Source of the DNA: Altibacter lentus
GTDB lineage: Bacteria; Bacteroidota; Bacteroidia; Flavobacteriales; Flavobacteriaceae
Assembly: GCF_000746845.1 (NCBI RefSeq)
Contig: NZ_KN050846.1
Coordinates: 3,078,701-3,142,700, forward strand
Reading direction: 5' to 3'
Length of the DNA stretch: 64,000 nucleotides
Made by a program: the position numbers and the translations under genes. Position 1 is the first letter of the stretch. Every line of letters starts with the position of its first letter. Shown here piece after piece: positions 18,230-27,890 of this stretch. The notes beneath the pieces are model-generated. The model was not told where the DNA came from. It did no database searches and worked only from the letters and a program-made list of their open reading frames with translations.

Positions 18230-21200
18230 TCAATTTTTAGTGATCGGTATTATTATTTTAAATTCTGTTCCCTTGTTTTCTTTAGTTTTCACTTTCAACT
18301 CTCCACTATGGCCCTTTGTGACTATATCGTAACTCATACTTAAGCCCAGTCCCGTTCCTTCTCCGGTGGGTTTGGTGGTAAAAAAAGGCTGAAATATTTT
18401 GTCCAACACAGGGGTTGGGACGCCGTTGCCGTTGTCTTGTACAGATATTATAACTTTATCTTTTTCTTTTTTGGTAGAAACTGAAACCGTTGGTTCAAAA
18501 TGATTTTCTTCCGAAGCCTTTTTTCTTTCACTTACGGCATAAAAGGCATTAGTAATAAGATTAAGGATGACCCGGCCCATATCTTGCGGAATTACAGGGA
18601 CCATTCCTATGCTTTCGTCAAAATCTGTTACCAAGGTTGCATTGAACGATTTATCTTTTGCTCTAAGTCCATGATACGCCAATCGTAAATACTCGTCTGC
18701 CAGTTTGTTAATATTTGTGGGTTCTTTTTCGGCAGAACTTTTTCTACTGTGCTGCAGCATTCCTTTTACAATACCATCGGCACGCTTGCCGTGATGATTT
18801 ATTTTTTCAAGGTTCTGGATCACATCGTTCAAAATTTCTTTTACTTCGTCCATATTTCCGTTTTCCAGTTCCTCTTTGAGTTCATCGATAAGCTCTTGAC
18901 TCACTTCAGAAAAATTGTTTACAAAATTGAGCGGATTCTGGATTTCATGGGCGATCCCGGCCGTAAGTTCTCCCAGTGATGCCATTTTTTCACTTTGGAT
19001 GAGTTGTTTTTGGGTAAGTTGCAATTCAGAAAGGGCATCCTCGGCTTTTTTCTTTTCGTCTTTTAGTTTTAGTAAGTCAACACGTGCCTGAGTTAAATCC
19101 TTGAAACGGGAATAGGCCAAAGAGAAAACCCCAGCTACTCTTTTTAAAAGTTCCCAGTTTTCTTCAGAAATATCACCCGGAGTCGCCACACCAATAGCCC
19201 CATCAGAAAATTTGAAAAGATGGTACGTTCTGTCCGGTATTATCTTGCCATAGTGGCCACGGAAGGGAGCTGAGTGTTCCTCGCAATACCTAATCCATTC
19301 CACCCTGTTTTTACCGGTCATCACGATGCTTGTGTCTTCGTTTTTGGAATCGTAAAACTGAAGCATTTGTTTTCCCACCCAAGTATCATTTAAATTGAGT
19401 TTAAAATGATCGGTCACCAACTTTTTCTTTTTAGAACGCAGATCCTTTATGGCATACCAGCATTCGGTCTTATTGGTTTCCTTGTCATTGATATAAATAC
19501 TGGATGTTTCGAGTTCTTCGATGCCCAGCAAGCCCATTTCGGCACGTAAAACCTGGGCTACCTCTTTCAGTTCTTCTGGTTGCTGCATAGCCAATGCCCT
19601 TGCCCTTACCCGTTCCAAAGCCACTTCTATCTTGGATTTCTTGGTGAGTTCCTCTGCTTTTTGTAAGTCCAGAAACCGGATGTAGGCCTGTTCAAAGACT
19701 TTGGAAAAACGTTTTAAGATATCGGCTTCACTTTCAGACGGCCTATCCCCTGAAAAAGACGGGATAATGATGGCCGAATTTTTTTGCCAAGCTGCAGTGA
19801 GTGTATGCTTGACGGCCTGAAGCGCATGTTGTTTAAATTCATCTGGGAAGTGTCTATAATCACTGTGTTCAAAGGCATATTTAAAAAAAGCATTTTTATC
19901 TTCTACCGAAAATTCCTTTGAAAAATAAGCATCACCTCGGAGCTTGGATTCCCACGCATCATCAAAAATTGGATTTTTAAAATAGGGTACAAGATAATTG
20001 CCTGAATAAGTAAAGTCTGGAGCGGCAATCCAATGCATTACATCTTTATTGTCTGGGAAGTAAGTACAAAGGATCACACCGCCGGCATCATATATCACCC
20101 CTAATTCTTTCAATTTTTCGGCTACAACAGATACCACTTCCTGTAACTCATCTGGTTTGGTCATTGCCAGGGAACGGGAACGTATTTTTTCCAAAGCAGC
20201 TTCAATTTGGGCTTCCCTTGCCTGTGCCTCGGCTTTTTGAAGGTCTAGGAAACGGGTGTAGGTGCGTTCAAATTCGATGCTGAACCGTTGTAGTATTTGC
20301 TTTTCTTCGTTAGTGATAGGGCGTTTTATGTTTATGCCAAAACAACCGTATTTCATGAAGGCCTCGGCATAATAGAGTCCGTTAAGGAAATATTCTGGGC
20401 TTAAATTTTTAGCATCTTTTAGCAGTTCTTCCCAAGCAGTAAAAAAAGTTTTTACTTCTTTAGGCTCAATGTGATGTATGTACACAGAAGCGCCACTCTC
20501 CCAATCTTCAAAACAAGCAGCCGTATATGGCTCAGTTTTATCTAGCGGATAGACAATTGCCTTGCTTTGGATTAATGAGCTTTCTTTTTTTTCTGAATTC
20601 CAGGCGACCCAAAATTGATGTTCATTTTTAGCCTCGTCCGGCAGCCACACATAAGAAAATTCTGTATCTATGCCCAGCAATTGCAATTGCTCGTGAAATA
20701 CTTTTGAGGTAGCATCCAGTTGGTCTGAATGTTGCATGAGCATACTTTGAGTACGTGTTCGTTCCAGCGCAGCTTCAATTTGAGCTTCGCGAGCTTGTTT
20801 TTCAGCTTTTTGAAGGTCGAGGAAACGGGTGTAGGTTTGCTCAAAAACTTTGGTAAAGCGCTTAAAAATGTCAATAGCTTCCGGTTTGTGCTCAAGGGTA
20901 ATGAACATTAGATGCCCATGGGAGAAAAAACCGCAATGGGTAACCTGAAATTCAGGTAAGTCAAATCCGGCTTTGACGATGCCACGCATCACTTCGCCCA
21001 CGATAGGTAGCGTATCCATATAACGATAGGTTTCTTCTAGCGATTTACCCGCGGATTCAAACACCAGAAAATCCTCACCACGTCTTTTTGCATCACGGAT
21101 CGTAGTAAAGAATATATCTTCTGTAAGGGGGATGGGCATAGGTGCCCCTATTTTTCCGTCTGGCCCCGGGTTGTAACCCATAAAATAGCTGTCGTCATCA

Positions 21201-23002
21201 TACCAGAGGCTAACTCCGCAGGACCAGGTATCGATCCCTAAGTATTTGACTTGTTCGAAAAGCAGTTCTGCAACCTCCCAAAGATCCTCACTTTTCTGCA
21301 TTCCCATGCTTTTGGCACGAACCCTTTCCAAAGCAGTCTCTATTTGGGCTTCCCTTGCTTGTGCCTCCGCTTGTTTAAGGTCCAAAAATCTGCGGTGGGC
21401 CAAATCGAAAGCTCCAGCGAAACGTTGTAAAATTTCCAAATCTTCTTCGGGCGGATTTTTAACCACTCCCGGCAAACTGTACCCAATTTCCCCGTGGGTG
21501 GTGCGGGCCATAATAAAGGTCAACCCACCAATATGCTTAATATCATCATGGGTTGGGGCCCGTGGGTCTATATTTTGAAAATCGCTCCAACCAATCATTT
21601 TATCCACATAGTCTATGGCGGCATCCACATCCATGGTGTAAATGGCAATAGGGTCTTTACTTTTTTCCCATTTGGCAATAAGGGGAATCTCTGCGTGTAT
21701 CTTTCTGGGCAGTTCCATTACAAACCCAATACGGGTCCCGTCGCCGGAGGTCATGGCTTTTTCATATTTGTTCGGGAGCCACATCATGTGCCAGAAATAA
21801 TGTGCTTCGTGTCCTAATTTTATAAATTCGGTACGGAGTGTGACCACAATATCCAAAAGGTCCGAGGACTCCTTCATCGCCAAAGCATTGGATCTAATGC
21901 GCTCCAAGGCTGCTTCAATGTTTGCTTCCCGTGCCTGTATTTCGGCTTTTTGAAGGTCGAGGAAACGTTGGTAGGTCATTTCAAAGACCTTGGCGAAACG
22001 GGTGACCATTTCCTGTTGTTCGGAAGTGAGCAATGTGTCCCCTACAATCAACAAATACCCTTGTTTAAAATTGAAGGCATGAATCTTTAACTCTTTTGGG
22101 GAAATGGCCAGTAATTGTTTGGCGGAAAGCGGAAAATTTGTACTATGTTCGGCTATATAGGTTTGGTGCTTAATAGTTTCCTCCTCATTCAATTCCATTA
22201 CGAAAAGGGGTTCCTGTTTTTTCCAGCTTTTTGCAATGGCCTTCATGATCTTGGTCTCGTTATGGGGCATGCCCACAGCTTGATGCCTTATGGTGCCATC
22301 GGCTGGGTTCACGCCATAGCTGTACCCAGTTTTTACTTTATCGTCAAACAGCGTATAGCCTGTGGTGAGATTCTTCACACCAAGCTGGTTGAGTTCTTTG
22401 TAGAGCAATGCGCCAGCTTCCAGAAGTTCATCGCTTTTGTGCATGGCCATGGCCCGACTTCGAACACGTTCCAGAGCAGCTTCAATTTCAAGTTCACGGT
22501 TTTTTTCTTCCAGTTCTACTGTGCGTCTTTGAATGGCCTCACGCAACTCCTGGTTTTCTGCATTTACTTTATCGAACCCAATGGTTTCCCCTTCATCGGT
22601 TTTTGAATCGGTTGTTGAGAAATGTTGATAGATAAAACGCCAGCCTTCATTGTTCTCTTTTAGAGCGTTTGTACAACGGAATCGTCCGTAATACGCCCAA
22701 TCGTTTCCATTCTTGAACCAGGCATCGAACAGATGTGTTATAAAAACAAGGCCTTCGCACTGTTCCATGATCTTGGTTTCGTTTCTTAAATCGCATTTTC
22801 CTGCTAATTGGTCTGCTGTATCGGCAAAGAACTGTGTGGTGTCTTTTCGGTTTAAAAATTCTTCATTGTTGGTAGAGCCAATAAAATGAAAGTCATCTTC
22901 AAAATAAGAGTCATAGGTAGCAACATCTCCATTGAGATAGGCGTGCAACCAAGTGTCATAGACTTTAAATACTTCCGTTCGTGTCTTTTTATCGACTTTC
23001 AT
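18230..23002 (-). CDS. Giant cytoplasmic sensor histidine kinase: NTF2-like domain, six tandem repeats, kinase core
   Basis: 1590 residues from ATG at 23002 (a TTG two codons earlier overlaps the previous stop and is less likely). Residues ~1-140 form an NTF2/SnoaL-like domain (TWLHAYLNGDVATYDSYF ... GWRFIYQHFS). A coiled coil follows, then six modules of ~190 residues. Each opens with a helix of the type AALERVRSRAMAMHKSDEL and ends in FAKVFEMTYQRFLDLQKAE; GAF-like in size, but not identified by me. The kinase core has H-box GIAHEIQNPLNFVNNF, N-box NLITNAFYAV, and G-boxes DNGNGV and GTGLGLSMSYDI. No membrane segment or signal is seen, so it is cytoplasmic. Likely phosphorylates the two adjacent receivers. 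Confidence 0.9.
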   Translation of the reverse strand: MKVDKKTRTEVFKVYDTWLHAYLNGDVATYDSYFEDDFHFIGSTNNEEFLNRKDTTQFFADTADQLAGKCDLRNETKIMEQCEGLVFITHLFDAWFKNGNDWAYYGRFRCTNALKENNEGWRFIYQHFSTTDSKTDEGETIGFDKVNAENQELREAIQRRTVELEEKNRELEIEAALERVRSRAMAMHKSDELLEAGALLYKELNQLGVKNLTTGYTLFDDKVKTGYSYGVNPADGTIRHQAVGMPHNETKIMKAIAKSWKKQEPLFVMELNEEETIKHQTYIAEHSTNFPLSAKQLLAISPKELKIHAFNFKQGYLLIVGDTLLTSEQQEMVTRFAKVFEMTYQRFLDLQKAEIQAREANIEAALERIRSNALAMKESSDLLDIVVTLRTEFIKLGHEAHYFWHMMWLPNKYEKAMTSGDGTRIGFVMELPRKIHAEIPLIAKWEKSKDPIAIYTMDVDAAIDYVDKMIGWSDFQNIDPRAPTHDDIKHIGGLTFIMARTTHGEIGYSLPGVVKNPPEEDLEILQRFAGAFDLAHRRFLDLKQAEAQAREAQIETALERVRAKSMGMQKSEDLWEVAELLFEQVKYLGIDTWSCGVSLWYDDDSYFMGYNPGPDGKIGAPMPIPLTEDIFFTTIRDAKRRGEDFLVFESAGKSLEETYRYMDTLPIVGEVMRGIVKAGFDLPEFQVTHCGFFSHGHLMFITLEHKPEAIDIFKRFTKVFEQTYTRFLDLQKAEKQAREAQIEAALERTRTQSMLMQHSDQLDATSKVFHEQLQLLGIDTEFSYVWLPDEAKNEHQFWVAWNSEKKESSLIQSKAIVYPLDKTEPYTAACFEDWESGASVYIHHIEPKEVKTFFTAWEELLKDAKNLSPEYFLNGLYYAEAFMKYGCFGINIKRPITNEEKQILQRFSIEFERTYTRFLDLQKAEAQAREAQIEAALEKIRSRSLAMTKPDELQEVVSVVAEKLKELGVIYDAGGVILCTYFPDNKDVMHWIAAPDFTYSGNYLVPYFKNPIFDDAWESKLRGDAYFSKEFSVEDKNAFFKYAFEHSDYRHFPDEFKQHALQAVKHTLTAAWQKNSAIIIPSFSGDRPSESEADILKRFSKVFEQAYIRFLDLQKAEELTKKSKIEVALERVRARALAMQQPEELKEVAQVLRAEMGLLGIEELETSSIYINDKETNKTECWYAIKDLRSKKKKLVTDHFKLNLNDTWVGKQMLQFYDSKNEDTSIVMTGKNRVEWIRYCEEHSAPFRGHYGKIIPDRTYHLFKFSDGAIGVATPGDISEENWELLKRVAGVFSLAYSRFKDLTQARVDLLKLKDEKKKAEDALSELQLTQKQLIQSEKMASLGELTAGIAHEIQNPLNFVNNFSEVSQELIDELKEELENGNMDEVKEILNDVIQNLEKINHHGKRADGIVKGMLQHSRKSSAEKEPTNINKLADEYLRLAYHGLRAKDKSFNATLVTDFDESIGMVPVIPQDMGRVILNLITNAFYAVSERKKASEENHFEPTVSVSTKKEKDKVIISVQDNGNGVPTPVLDKIFQPFFTTKPTGEGTGLGLSMSYDIVTKGHSGELKVKTKENKGTEFKIIIPITKN
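19080..22500 (-). repeat. Six ~570-bp internal repeats in the giant kinase gene
   Basis: The helix coding for 'A-L-E-R/K-x-R' begins near 22480, 21916, 21340, 20776, 20200 and 19625. The module-end coding for 'RFLDLQKAE' or its variants (RFKDLTQA, HRRFLDLKQAE) recurs near 21950, 21380, 20820, 20240, 19665 and 19100. Period is about 565-580 bp. The helical linkers are far better conserved than the module interiors, as expected of diverged sensory modules joined by signalling helices. Confidence 0.8.
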
Positions 23003-23004
23003 AA

Positions 23005-24045
23005 TCAATTGGTTAGTGGTAATAAAATAATAAATTCAGTGCCTTTTCCTTCTTCGGTTTCCACTTTTAGCTCACCGCCATGTGCTTTGACAATGTCATA
23101 ACTTAAACTAAGTCCGAGTCCGGTACCTTGACCAGTAGGTTTGGTAGTAAAAAAGGGCTGGAATATTTTTTCAACCACATGTTTCGGCATTCCGTTGCCA
23201 TTGTCTCTCACCGAAATTTCCACTGCTTTTTCTTTGTTTTTTGTCTCTATCCAAACTGTTGGTTGAAATTTATCTGTTTCGGTCTTTTTCTTTTCTGAAA
23301 CCGCATAAAATGCATTCGTGATTAGATTTAAAATAACCCTTCCAATATCTTGTGGCACAATGTTTACTTTATCCACCGATGTGTCAAAATGTGTCTCCAT
23401 GGAGGCATTAAAGGCCTTGTCCTTTGCCCGAAGCCCGTGATATGCCAGACGCAAATATTCATCAACCAGAACATTGATTTCTGAGGCTTCTTTTACACCA
23501 CTGCTGCTTCGGCTGTGTAGTAACATTCCTTTTACGATGCCATCGGCACGTTTTCCATGATGGTTGATTTTTTCGAGATTTTGAATAACATCATTGGCGA
23601 TGGCGTGTACCTCTTCGGAATCACCGTTATTTAATTCTTCCATCATCTCTTCCAATAATTCTATACTGATCTCAGAAAAATTATTGACAAAATTCAAGGG
23701 ATTCTGAATTTCATGCGCAATACCGGCAGTGAGCTCTCCCAGTGAAGCCATCTTTTCAGATTGAATAAGCTGCGCTTGTGTGGCTTTTAACTCCTTCAGG
23801 GATTTGCTTAAGGCTTCGTTGGCTACTTCGATCGTTTTTCTTTTTTGTTCCAACTCATCAATCGTCTCCTCTAATAAGATCGCAGTAGTACGTTTGACCT
23901 TTTCGGTACGTTCCAGTTTAAATTCTGAGATCATCAGATCGTTTTCTGCGTTCTTTACAGCCTTCAGAAGTAATACTTTTTCCTCTTCGGAAAAGGCATT
24001 TGATTGCTGGATCAAATCTTTTAATGTTTGAAGGTGTTGGTTCAT
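23005..24045 (-). CDS. Soluble sensor-less histidine kinase
   Basis: 346 residues. The N-terminal ~110 residues are helical coiled coil (LEQKRKTIEVANEALSK) without PAS, GAF or membrane segments. The core has SEKMASLGELTAGIAHEIQN with the phospho-accepting His, N-box NLITNAFYAV, and G1/G2 DNGNGM and GTGLGLSLSYDI. It is almost the same kinase core as in the giant protein next door. Lacking its own sensor, it probably takes input from the FIST proteins, the nearest of which is encoded immediately upstream with no gap. Its stop lies 2 bases before the ATG of the giant gene. Confidence 0.92.
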   Translation of the reverse strand: MNQHLQTLKDLIQQSNAFSEEEKVLLLKAVKNAENDLMISEFKLERTEKVKRTTAILLEETIDELEQKRKTIEVANEALSKSLKELKATQAQLIQSEKMASLGELTAGIAHEIQNPLNFVNNFSEISIELLEEMMEELNNGDSEEVHAIANDVIQNLEKINHHGKRADGIVKGMLLHSRSSSGVKEASEINVLVDEYLRLAYHGLRAKDKAFNASMETHFDTSVDKVNIVPQDIGRVILNLITNAFYAVSEKKKTETDKFQPTVWIETKNKEKAVEISVRDNGNGMPKHVVEKIFQPFFTTKPTGQGTGLGLSLSYDIVKAHGGELKVETEEGKGTEFIILLPLTN

Positions 24046-25206
24046 CTAAATCCTTTCTTTTATAGCGACCCAACAGCAAGCTCCCGAATGAAAGTTTTGT
24101 TTGCCGTTATAGGATCGTCCAATTTCACCATACGTAAAAAAACCCGCCATGGGTGTTTTCCAAACTTTTGCGAGTCCATCATTTTCTTCATTCACCAAAG
24201 GCCCCAATACCGGTTGCCTGCCTGCGCATGAAAAAACCAGCAATGCATCGGCTTGCTCGTCCGGATTGCCCTTTAGGAGGTTGACCTTATCCAAAACTTC
24301 TTCCACAATATCCAATTCAGGCGGCTTTGTAAACCAGAATTTGGTTCCAACAGGCATTTCAATATCCATAAATAAAGCATTTTCGTCTTGATTGATTTTC
24401 ATTGGGCTCTTTAGTATGGTCTCATTGTTTTCCCTTTCCACAATAAAAGGATATTCAAACGACAATTCCTTTAACACATCATATCCTATTTTGTCTTCGA
24501 GGTCTGTCCGTCCCAAATACTTTAAGTACATTTCGACAGCGGGAATGCCGTCAATCTCATGTAACAAGTTTCCTTTGCTCTTGGTAACAGTTCTTGAGAT
24601 GCCCATGGGCTTCCAGCCAGTTATTGCCATGCCTTTTATCTCAATGGCATCTCCATTAAGGACTAAAGCGACGATTCCACGGTCGGTCTCTTCTTTCTCG
24701 GTAAACACATACGTACCATTTAATTTCCAATCGTCCCCGGCCATTCCTCCAAAAAATAATTTATCCGGGCCAAGTTTTTTTTCTAAATGGGTCACTAATT
24801 CATCTCCGTTAAAAAATGCACCATTTTTGTCTATTCCGGTAGGGCAAAGGATGATGGAGGGGTTGCTGAATTCTTTTTTTACTCTATTTGCCAAACGGGA
24901 AGCGCCTTGCTCTAATGTTCCTTCACCCAGTGCTTCAAGCAAGATGCTGAAATGCTTCTGGCGCAACTCCAAAAGCAAAATAGCCGTCTCTCCTTTGGTT
25001 TGTTTGCCGTCTATAAATTCACCGCATGAGGTAGCACCAAAAACACTAATATTTCGATCTTTCAAAAGGTTGCAAACGGCCTTCCTATCTTGTTCGATGG
25101 ATATAAAAACGATGGCTGCGGTGGGTTCAAAACCATCTGCCGTTGAATTTTCCAAATTGGCTTTTATTTCCGAAACTGATGCTCCGTGTATCGATTTAGA
25201 TCTCAT
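24046..25206 (-). CDS. FIST domain sensor protein, paralogue 4 (adjacent to kinase)
   Basis: 386 residues, soluble. FIST_N part ~20-215 (ADGFEPTAAIVFISIEQDR, VFGATSCGEFIDGKQTKGE, LFFGGMAGDDWKLNGTYVF). FIST_C part ~225-375 ends with DALLVFSCAGRQPVLGPLV and GFFTYGEIGRS. FIST domains are predicted small-ligand sensors of bacterial signal transduction, often coupled to kinases or chemoreceptors; ligands are unknown. The gene ends directly against the kinase start (24046/24045), suggesting coupled translation and a sensor-kinase pair. It is the most diverged of the four FIST genes here. Confidence 0.9.
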   Translation of the reverse strand: MRSKSIHGASVSEIKANLENSTADGFEPTAAIVFISIEQDRKAVCNLLKDRNISVFGATSCGEFIDGKQTKGETAILLLELRQKHFSILLEALGEGTLEQGASRLANRVKKEFSNPSIILCPTGIDKNGAFFNGDELVTHLEKKLGPDKLFFGGMAGDDWKLNGTYVFTEKEETDRGIVALVLNGDAIEIKGMAITGWKPMGISRTVTKSKGNLLHEIDGIPAVEMYLKYLGRTDLEDKIGYDVLKELSFEYPFIVERENNETILKSPMKINQDENALFMDIEMPVGTKFWFTKPPELDIVEEVLDKVNLLKGNPDEQADALLVFSCAGRQPVLGPLVNEENDGLAKVWKTPMAGFFTYGEIGRSYNGKQNFHSGACCWVAIKERI

Positions 25207-25213
25207 GACTCGA

Positions 25214-26380
25214 TTATTTTTCTGTTAAAGACACCACACAACAGGCATTGTTATGAAATTCATTAATGCCTATTTTTGATTTTCCGTATTCACCATAGGT
25301 AAAGAAGCCAACCATAGGTGCATCCCAAACTTTTTGCACAAGTTCTATCTCTTCTTTCATTAAAGCTCCAAAAGATAAATGCCGGCTTACACAAGAAAAC
25401 ATGATCAAGGCATCAGCCTGCTGTTGGGGATTGTCTTTAATGCTGGCACATTCCGAAACCACTGTTTCGATGGAATCAAAATCCGGGGGTAGCGAAAATT
25501 TTATCTTAGACCCTTGCGGCACACCTCCGGTACATATAAGGGAGCGGTCTTTTCGGTTGGCAAATCTTGTTGCCCGTATTACAGTATCTCCATTGTCCCT
25601 TTCCAATTGCAACGGATAATACCACGAATTTAGAAATGGCACGATATCCGTATTATCATCCAGCTTTACGTCCACGCCAAGATATTTCATTAACATGTCC
25701 AGTGCTGGTTTATCGTCTATGGTATACACAATATTACCCTCGCTCTTGGTTACCGTTTTTGTCGTGCCAATCGCCTTCCAGCCACAGGTAGCAATACCTC
25801 GCACATCTATTTTATCTTGATCAATGATAAGGGCGATCAAGGCATTGTCTTCACTTTTTCCGTTGGTAAAGACAAGTGGCTTTTCGGCTAATAAATCATC
25901 TCCGGCCATCCCTCCAAATACGGTTAACTCGCTCTCAGGAGTCAATGCACTCCGTTTTCCGAATCCCTCCATGATACCTACAATAATTTTTTCGCCATCA
26001 ATAAATACACCGCCGGTTGCGATTATGAACGCCGGATTCGAATATGTTTGTTTACCAATAGAACCGAGCTTCTTGGCAGTATCGAAAGCGGTTTCAGCGC
26101 TTGTCTCAAGAAATTCTACGTTAAAATATCCACTATTCATATCCAGTAACATCATGGTAATGCTACCTTGCTCAACTTCTCCGTCAATAAATTCACCTGC
26201 AGTAGTGGCACCGAAAACAGCAATATCGCGCTTGTCTAAGACGTCGCTCACAGCGTTCCAATCTTGTTCAATGGATAAGAAGACTATAGCCAGAGTTGGT
26301 TTGAAACCATCGGAGGTGGCCTGATCGATTTCTTTGATAATGGCAGCTGTTGAGTTTGCTTTTATAGTTTTTGAAATCAT
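25214..26380 (-). CDS. FIST domain sensor protein, paralogue 3
   Basis: 388 residues, soluble, FIST_N plus FIST_C. Signature stretches are DGFKPTLAIVFLSIEQDW, VFGATTAGEFIDGEVEQGS, VFGGMAGDDLLAEKPLVF, and the C-terminal ALIMFSCVSRHLSFGALMKEE and GFFTYGEYGKS. It is closely related to paralogue 2 (26415-27554), sharing the FSCVSRHL block and the VYTIDDKPALDMLMKYLGV element, so the pair is a recent duplication. It lies 7 bases before paralogue 4. The ligand is unknown. Confidence 0.9.
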   Translation of the reverse strand: MISKTIKANSTAAIIKEIDQATSDGFKPTLAIVFLSIEQDWNAVSDVLDKRDIAVFGATTAGEFIDGEVEQGSITMMLLDMNSGYFNVEFLETSAETAFDTAKKLGSIGKQTYSNPAFIIATGGVFIDGEKIIVGIMEGFGKRSALTPESELTVFGGMAGDDLLAEKPLVFTNGKSEDNALIALIIDQDKIDVRGIATCGWKAIGTTKTVTKSEGNIVYTIDDKPALDMLMKYLGVDVKLDDNTDIVPFLNSWYYPLQLERDNGDTVIRATRFANRKDRSLICTGGVPQGSKIKFSLPPDFDSIETVVSECASIKDNPQQQADALIMFSCVSRHLSFGALMKEEIELVQKVWDAPMVGFFTYGEYGKSKIGINEFHNNACCVVSLTEK

Positions 26381-26414
26381 TTATTAACTTATTTTAAGAA
26401 GTAAGCTTGCTTTT

Positions 26415-27554
26415 TTATTTTTCTTTTAATGCCACCAGGCAGCATGTATTGTTATGAAACTCATGCTTGCCTGTTTTCGATTTACCAAATTCTCCATAGG
26501 TGAAAAAACCTATCATGGGTGATTCCCACACTTGCTGCACTTGCTCTATTTCTTCTTTCATTAAAATCCCAAAAGCAAGGTGTCTGCTTACGCAGGAGAA
26601 CATGATCAACGCATCGGCCTCCTCCTGACTTTCCTCTTTTAATTCCCTACATTCTCCTACCACTATTTCAATTGCATCAAAGTCCGGGGGAAGCGAAAAC
26701 TTTACTTTGGAACCCTGTGGAACATTGCCGGCACAAATAAGGGACCTATCCTCCCTATTGGCCAACATAGCCGTTCGCATTACGGGTGCCACATTTTCCC
26801 GTTCCATTTGCAAGGGGTAGTATGCTCCCAATTGGGTTACTATTTCGTTGCCAGAATCGAAATCGTATTCTACACCCAGATATTTCATGATCATATCCAG
26901 GGCAGGCTTATCGTCTATGGTATAAACAACATTTCCTTCACTTTTTGTAATGGTTTTTGTTGTACCTATAGGTTGCCAACCGCAAGAGGCAATGCCATTT
27001 ATTTCAATTTTGTCTTCATCTATAATAAGTGCCAAGAGGCCTTGCGGACTACTTTTACCTTTTGTAAAAACAATTGGACCTGTCAAACTTAGGTCGTCGC
27101 CAGCCATCCCCCCATAAATGGTAACGTCGCCTCCATATCCTTTACTAATTCCTTCCACAATATTTTCGCCATCATTGCTCAACCATCCGGATACAATAAT
27201 AAATCCAGGCTTTGAAAATGTTTTCTTCCCTTGCATGCCAATTTTTTGTGCATTCTCTAAGGTTGTTTGTTCGCCGGTTTCAAGAAATTCCAGTTTGAAA
27301 TATGCAGTGTTAATATCGAGCAACATAACAGCGATACTCCCTTCTTCAATCTCACCATTGATAAACTCACCCGCAGTAGTAGCCCCAAAAACAGCAATAC
27401 CCAGTTTGTCCAACGTATGGGTTACTGTCTTCCAATCTTGTTTCATGGAAAGGAAGACAATGGCCAAGGTGGGTTTAAAGCCGTCAGCAATTGTGGTATC
27501 AATTTCTTTAATAATGGCTTCAGTTGAATGGGCCTTTATTGTTTTTGCAATCAT
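26415..27554 (-). CDS. FIST domain sensor protein, paralogue 2
   Basis: 379 residues, soluble. FIST_N: DGFKPTLAIVFLSMKQDW, VFGATTAGEFINGEIEEGS, IYGGMAGDDLSLTGPIVF. FIST_C: KVKFSLPPDFDAIEIVV, ALIMFSCVSRHLAFGILM, GFFTYGEFGKSKTGKHEF. Very similar to paralogue 3. It is separated from it by 34 bases and from the EthD-like gene upstream by 9. Several near-copies in one operon suggest heteromeric sensing or different ligand specificities. Confidence 0.9.
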   Translation of the reverse strand: MIAKTIKAHSTEAIIKEIDTTIADGFKPTLAIVFLSMKQDWKTVTHTLDKLGIAVFGATTAGEFINGEIEEGSIAVMLLDINTAYFKLEFLETGEQTTLENAQKIGMQGKKTFSKPGFIIVSGWLSNDGENIVEGISKGYGGDVTIYGGMAGDDLSLTGPIVFTKGKSSPQGLLALIIDEDKIEINGIASCGWQPIGTTKTITKSEGNVVYTIDDKPALDMIMKYLGVEYDFDSGNEIVTQLGAYYPLQMERENVAPVMRTAMLANREDRSLICAGNVPQGSKVKFSLPPDFDAIEIVVGECRELKEESQEEADALIMFSCVSRHLAFGILMKEEIEQVQQVWESPMIGFFTYGEFGKSKTGKHEFHNNTCCLVALKEK

Positions 27555-27563
27555 TTTTTTAAT

Positions 27564-27875
27564 TTATTTTACATTTTCTACAGTTCCTATAATTACATTG
27601 ACTCCGCCTGTTGCAAAATTGGATAAATCCAAAACTGTTGCTTGCCCTTCGGGCGAGCCCATAGTTTCCTGCATTTGTTGGGGAGTGGAAAAGTACAGCT
27701 CGGCCATGCGGTAATATTCGGCTTTATGCCCGTCCGGTGTTCCCAAAAATTTCGTCAATTCCAGTCTAGCAACACCTTTCATGGTAGCTGTAAGGGGGAG
27801 GTGATTCTTTTTGTAATATTTTTCAAAAGCCTCGGGGTCTGTTGGATGTCCATACAGGACTGTTATTTTTTGCAT
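27564..27875 (-). CDS. EthD family (dimeric alpha-beta barrel) protein
   Basis: 103 residues. MQKITVLYGHPTDPEAFEKYYKKNHLPL is the standard opening of EthD-type ferredoxin-like proteins, with the paired H-x-P of the family, followed by GTPDGHKAEYYRMAELYFST. EthD was first named in an ether-degradation operon and relatives are small-molecule binders, isomerases or reductases of unknown detail. Its place between two FIST genes, 9 and 15 bases from them, suggests it binds or processes the ligand the FIST proteins sense. That is inference. Confidence 0.88.
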   Translation of the reverse strand: MQKITVLYGHPTDPEAFEKYYKKNHLPLTATMKGVARLELTKFLGTPDGHKAEYYRMAELYFSTPQQMQETMGSPEGQATVLDLSNFATGGVNVIIGTVENVK

Positions 27876-27890
27876 GTTATTGAGTATTAG

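Noticed and set aside
22115..22606. 163-codon plus-strand frame inside the giant kinase gene
   Set aside because: Antisense to a repeat module of the kinase. Phe/Cys/His-rich with no start context or domain.
24392..25228. Long (278-codon) plus-strand frame over a FIST gene
   Set aside because: Antisense shadow: Ser/Pro/Phe-rich with no recognisable domain, while the minus-strand frame is a clear FIST protein.
27118..27714. 198-codon plus-strand frame across the FIST/EthD junction
   Set aside because: Crosses two well-supported minus-strand genes and shows only low-complexity hydrophobic residues typical of antisense FIST frames.
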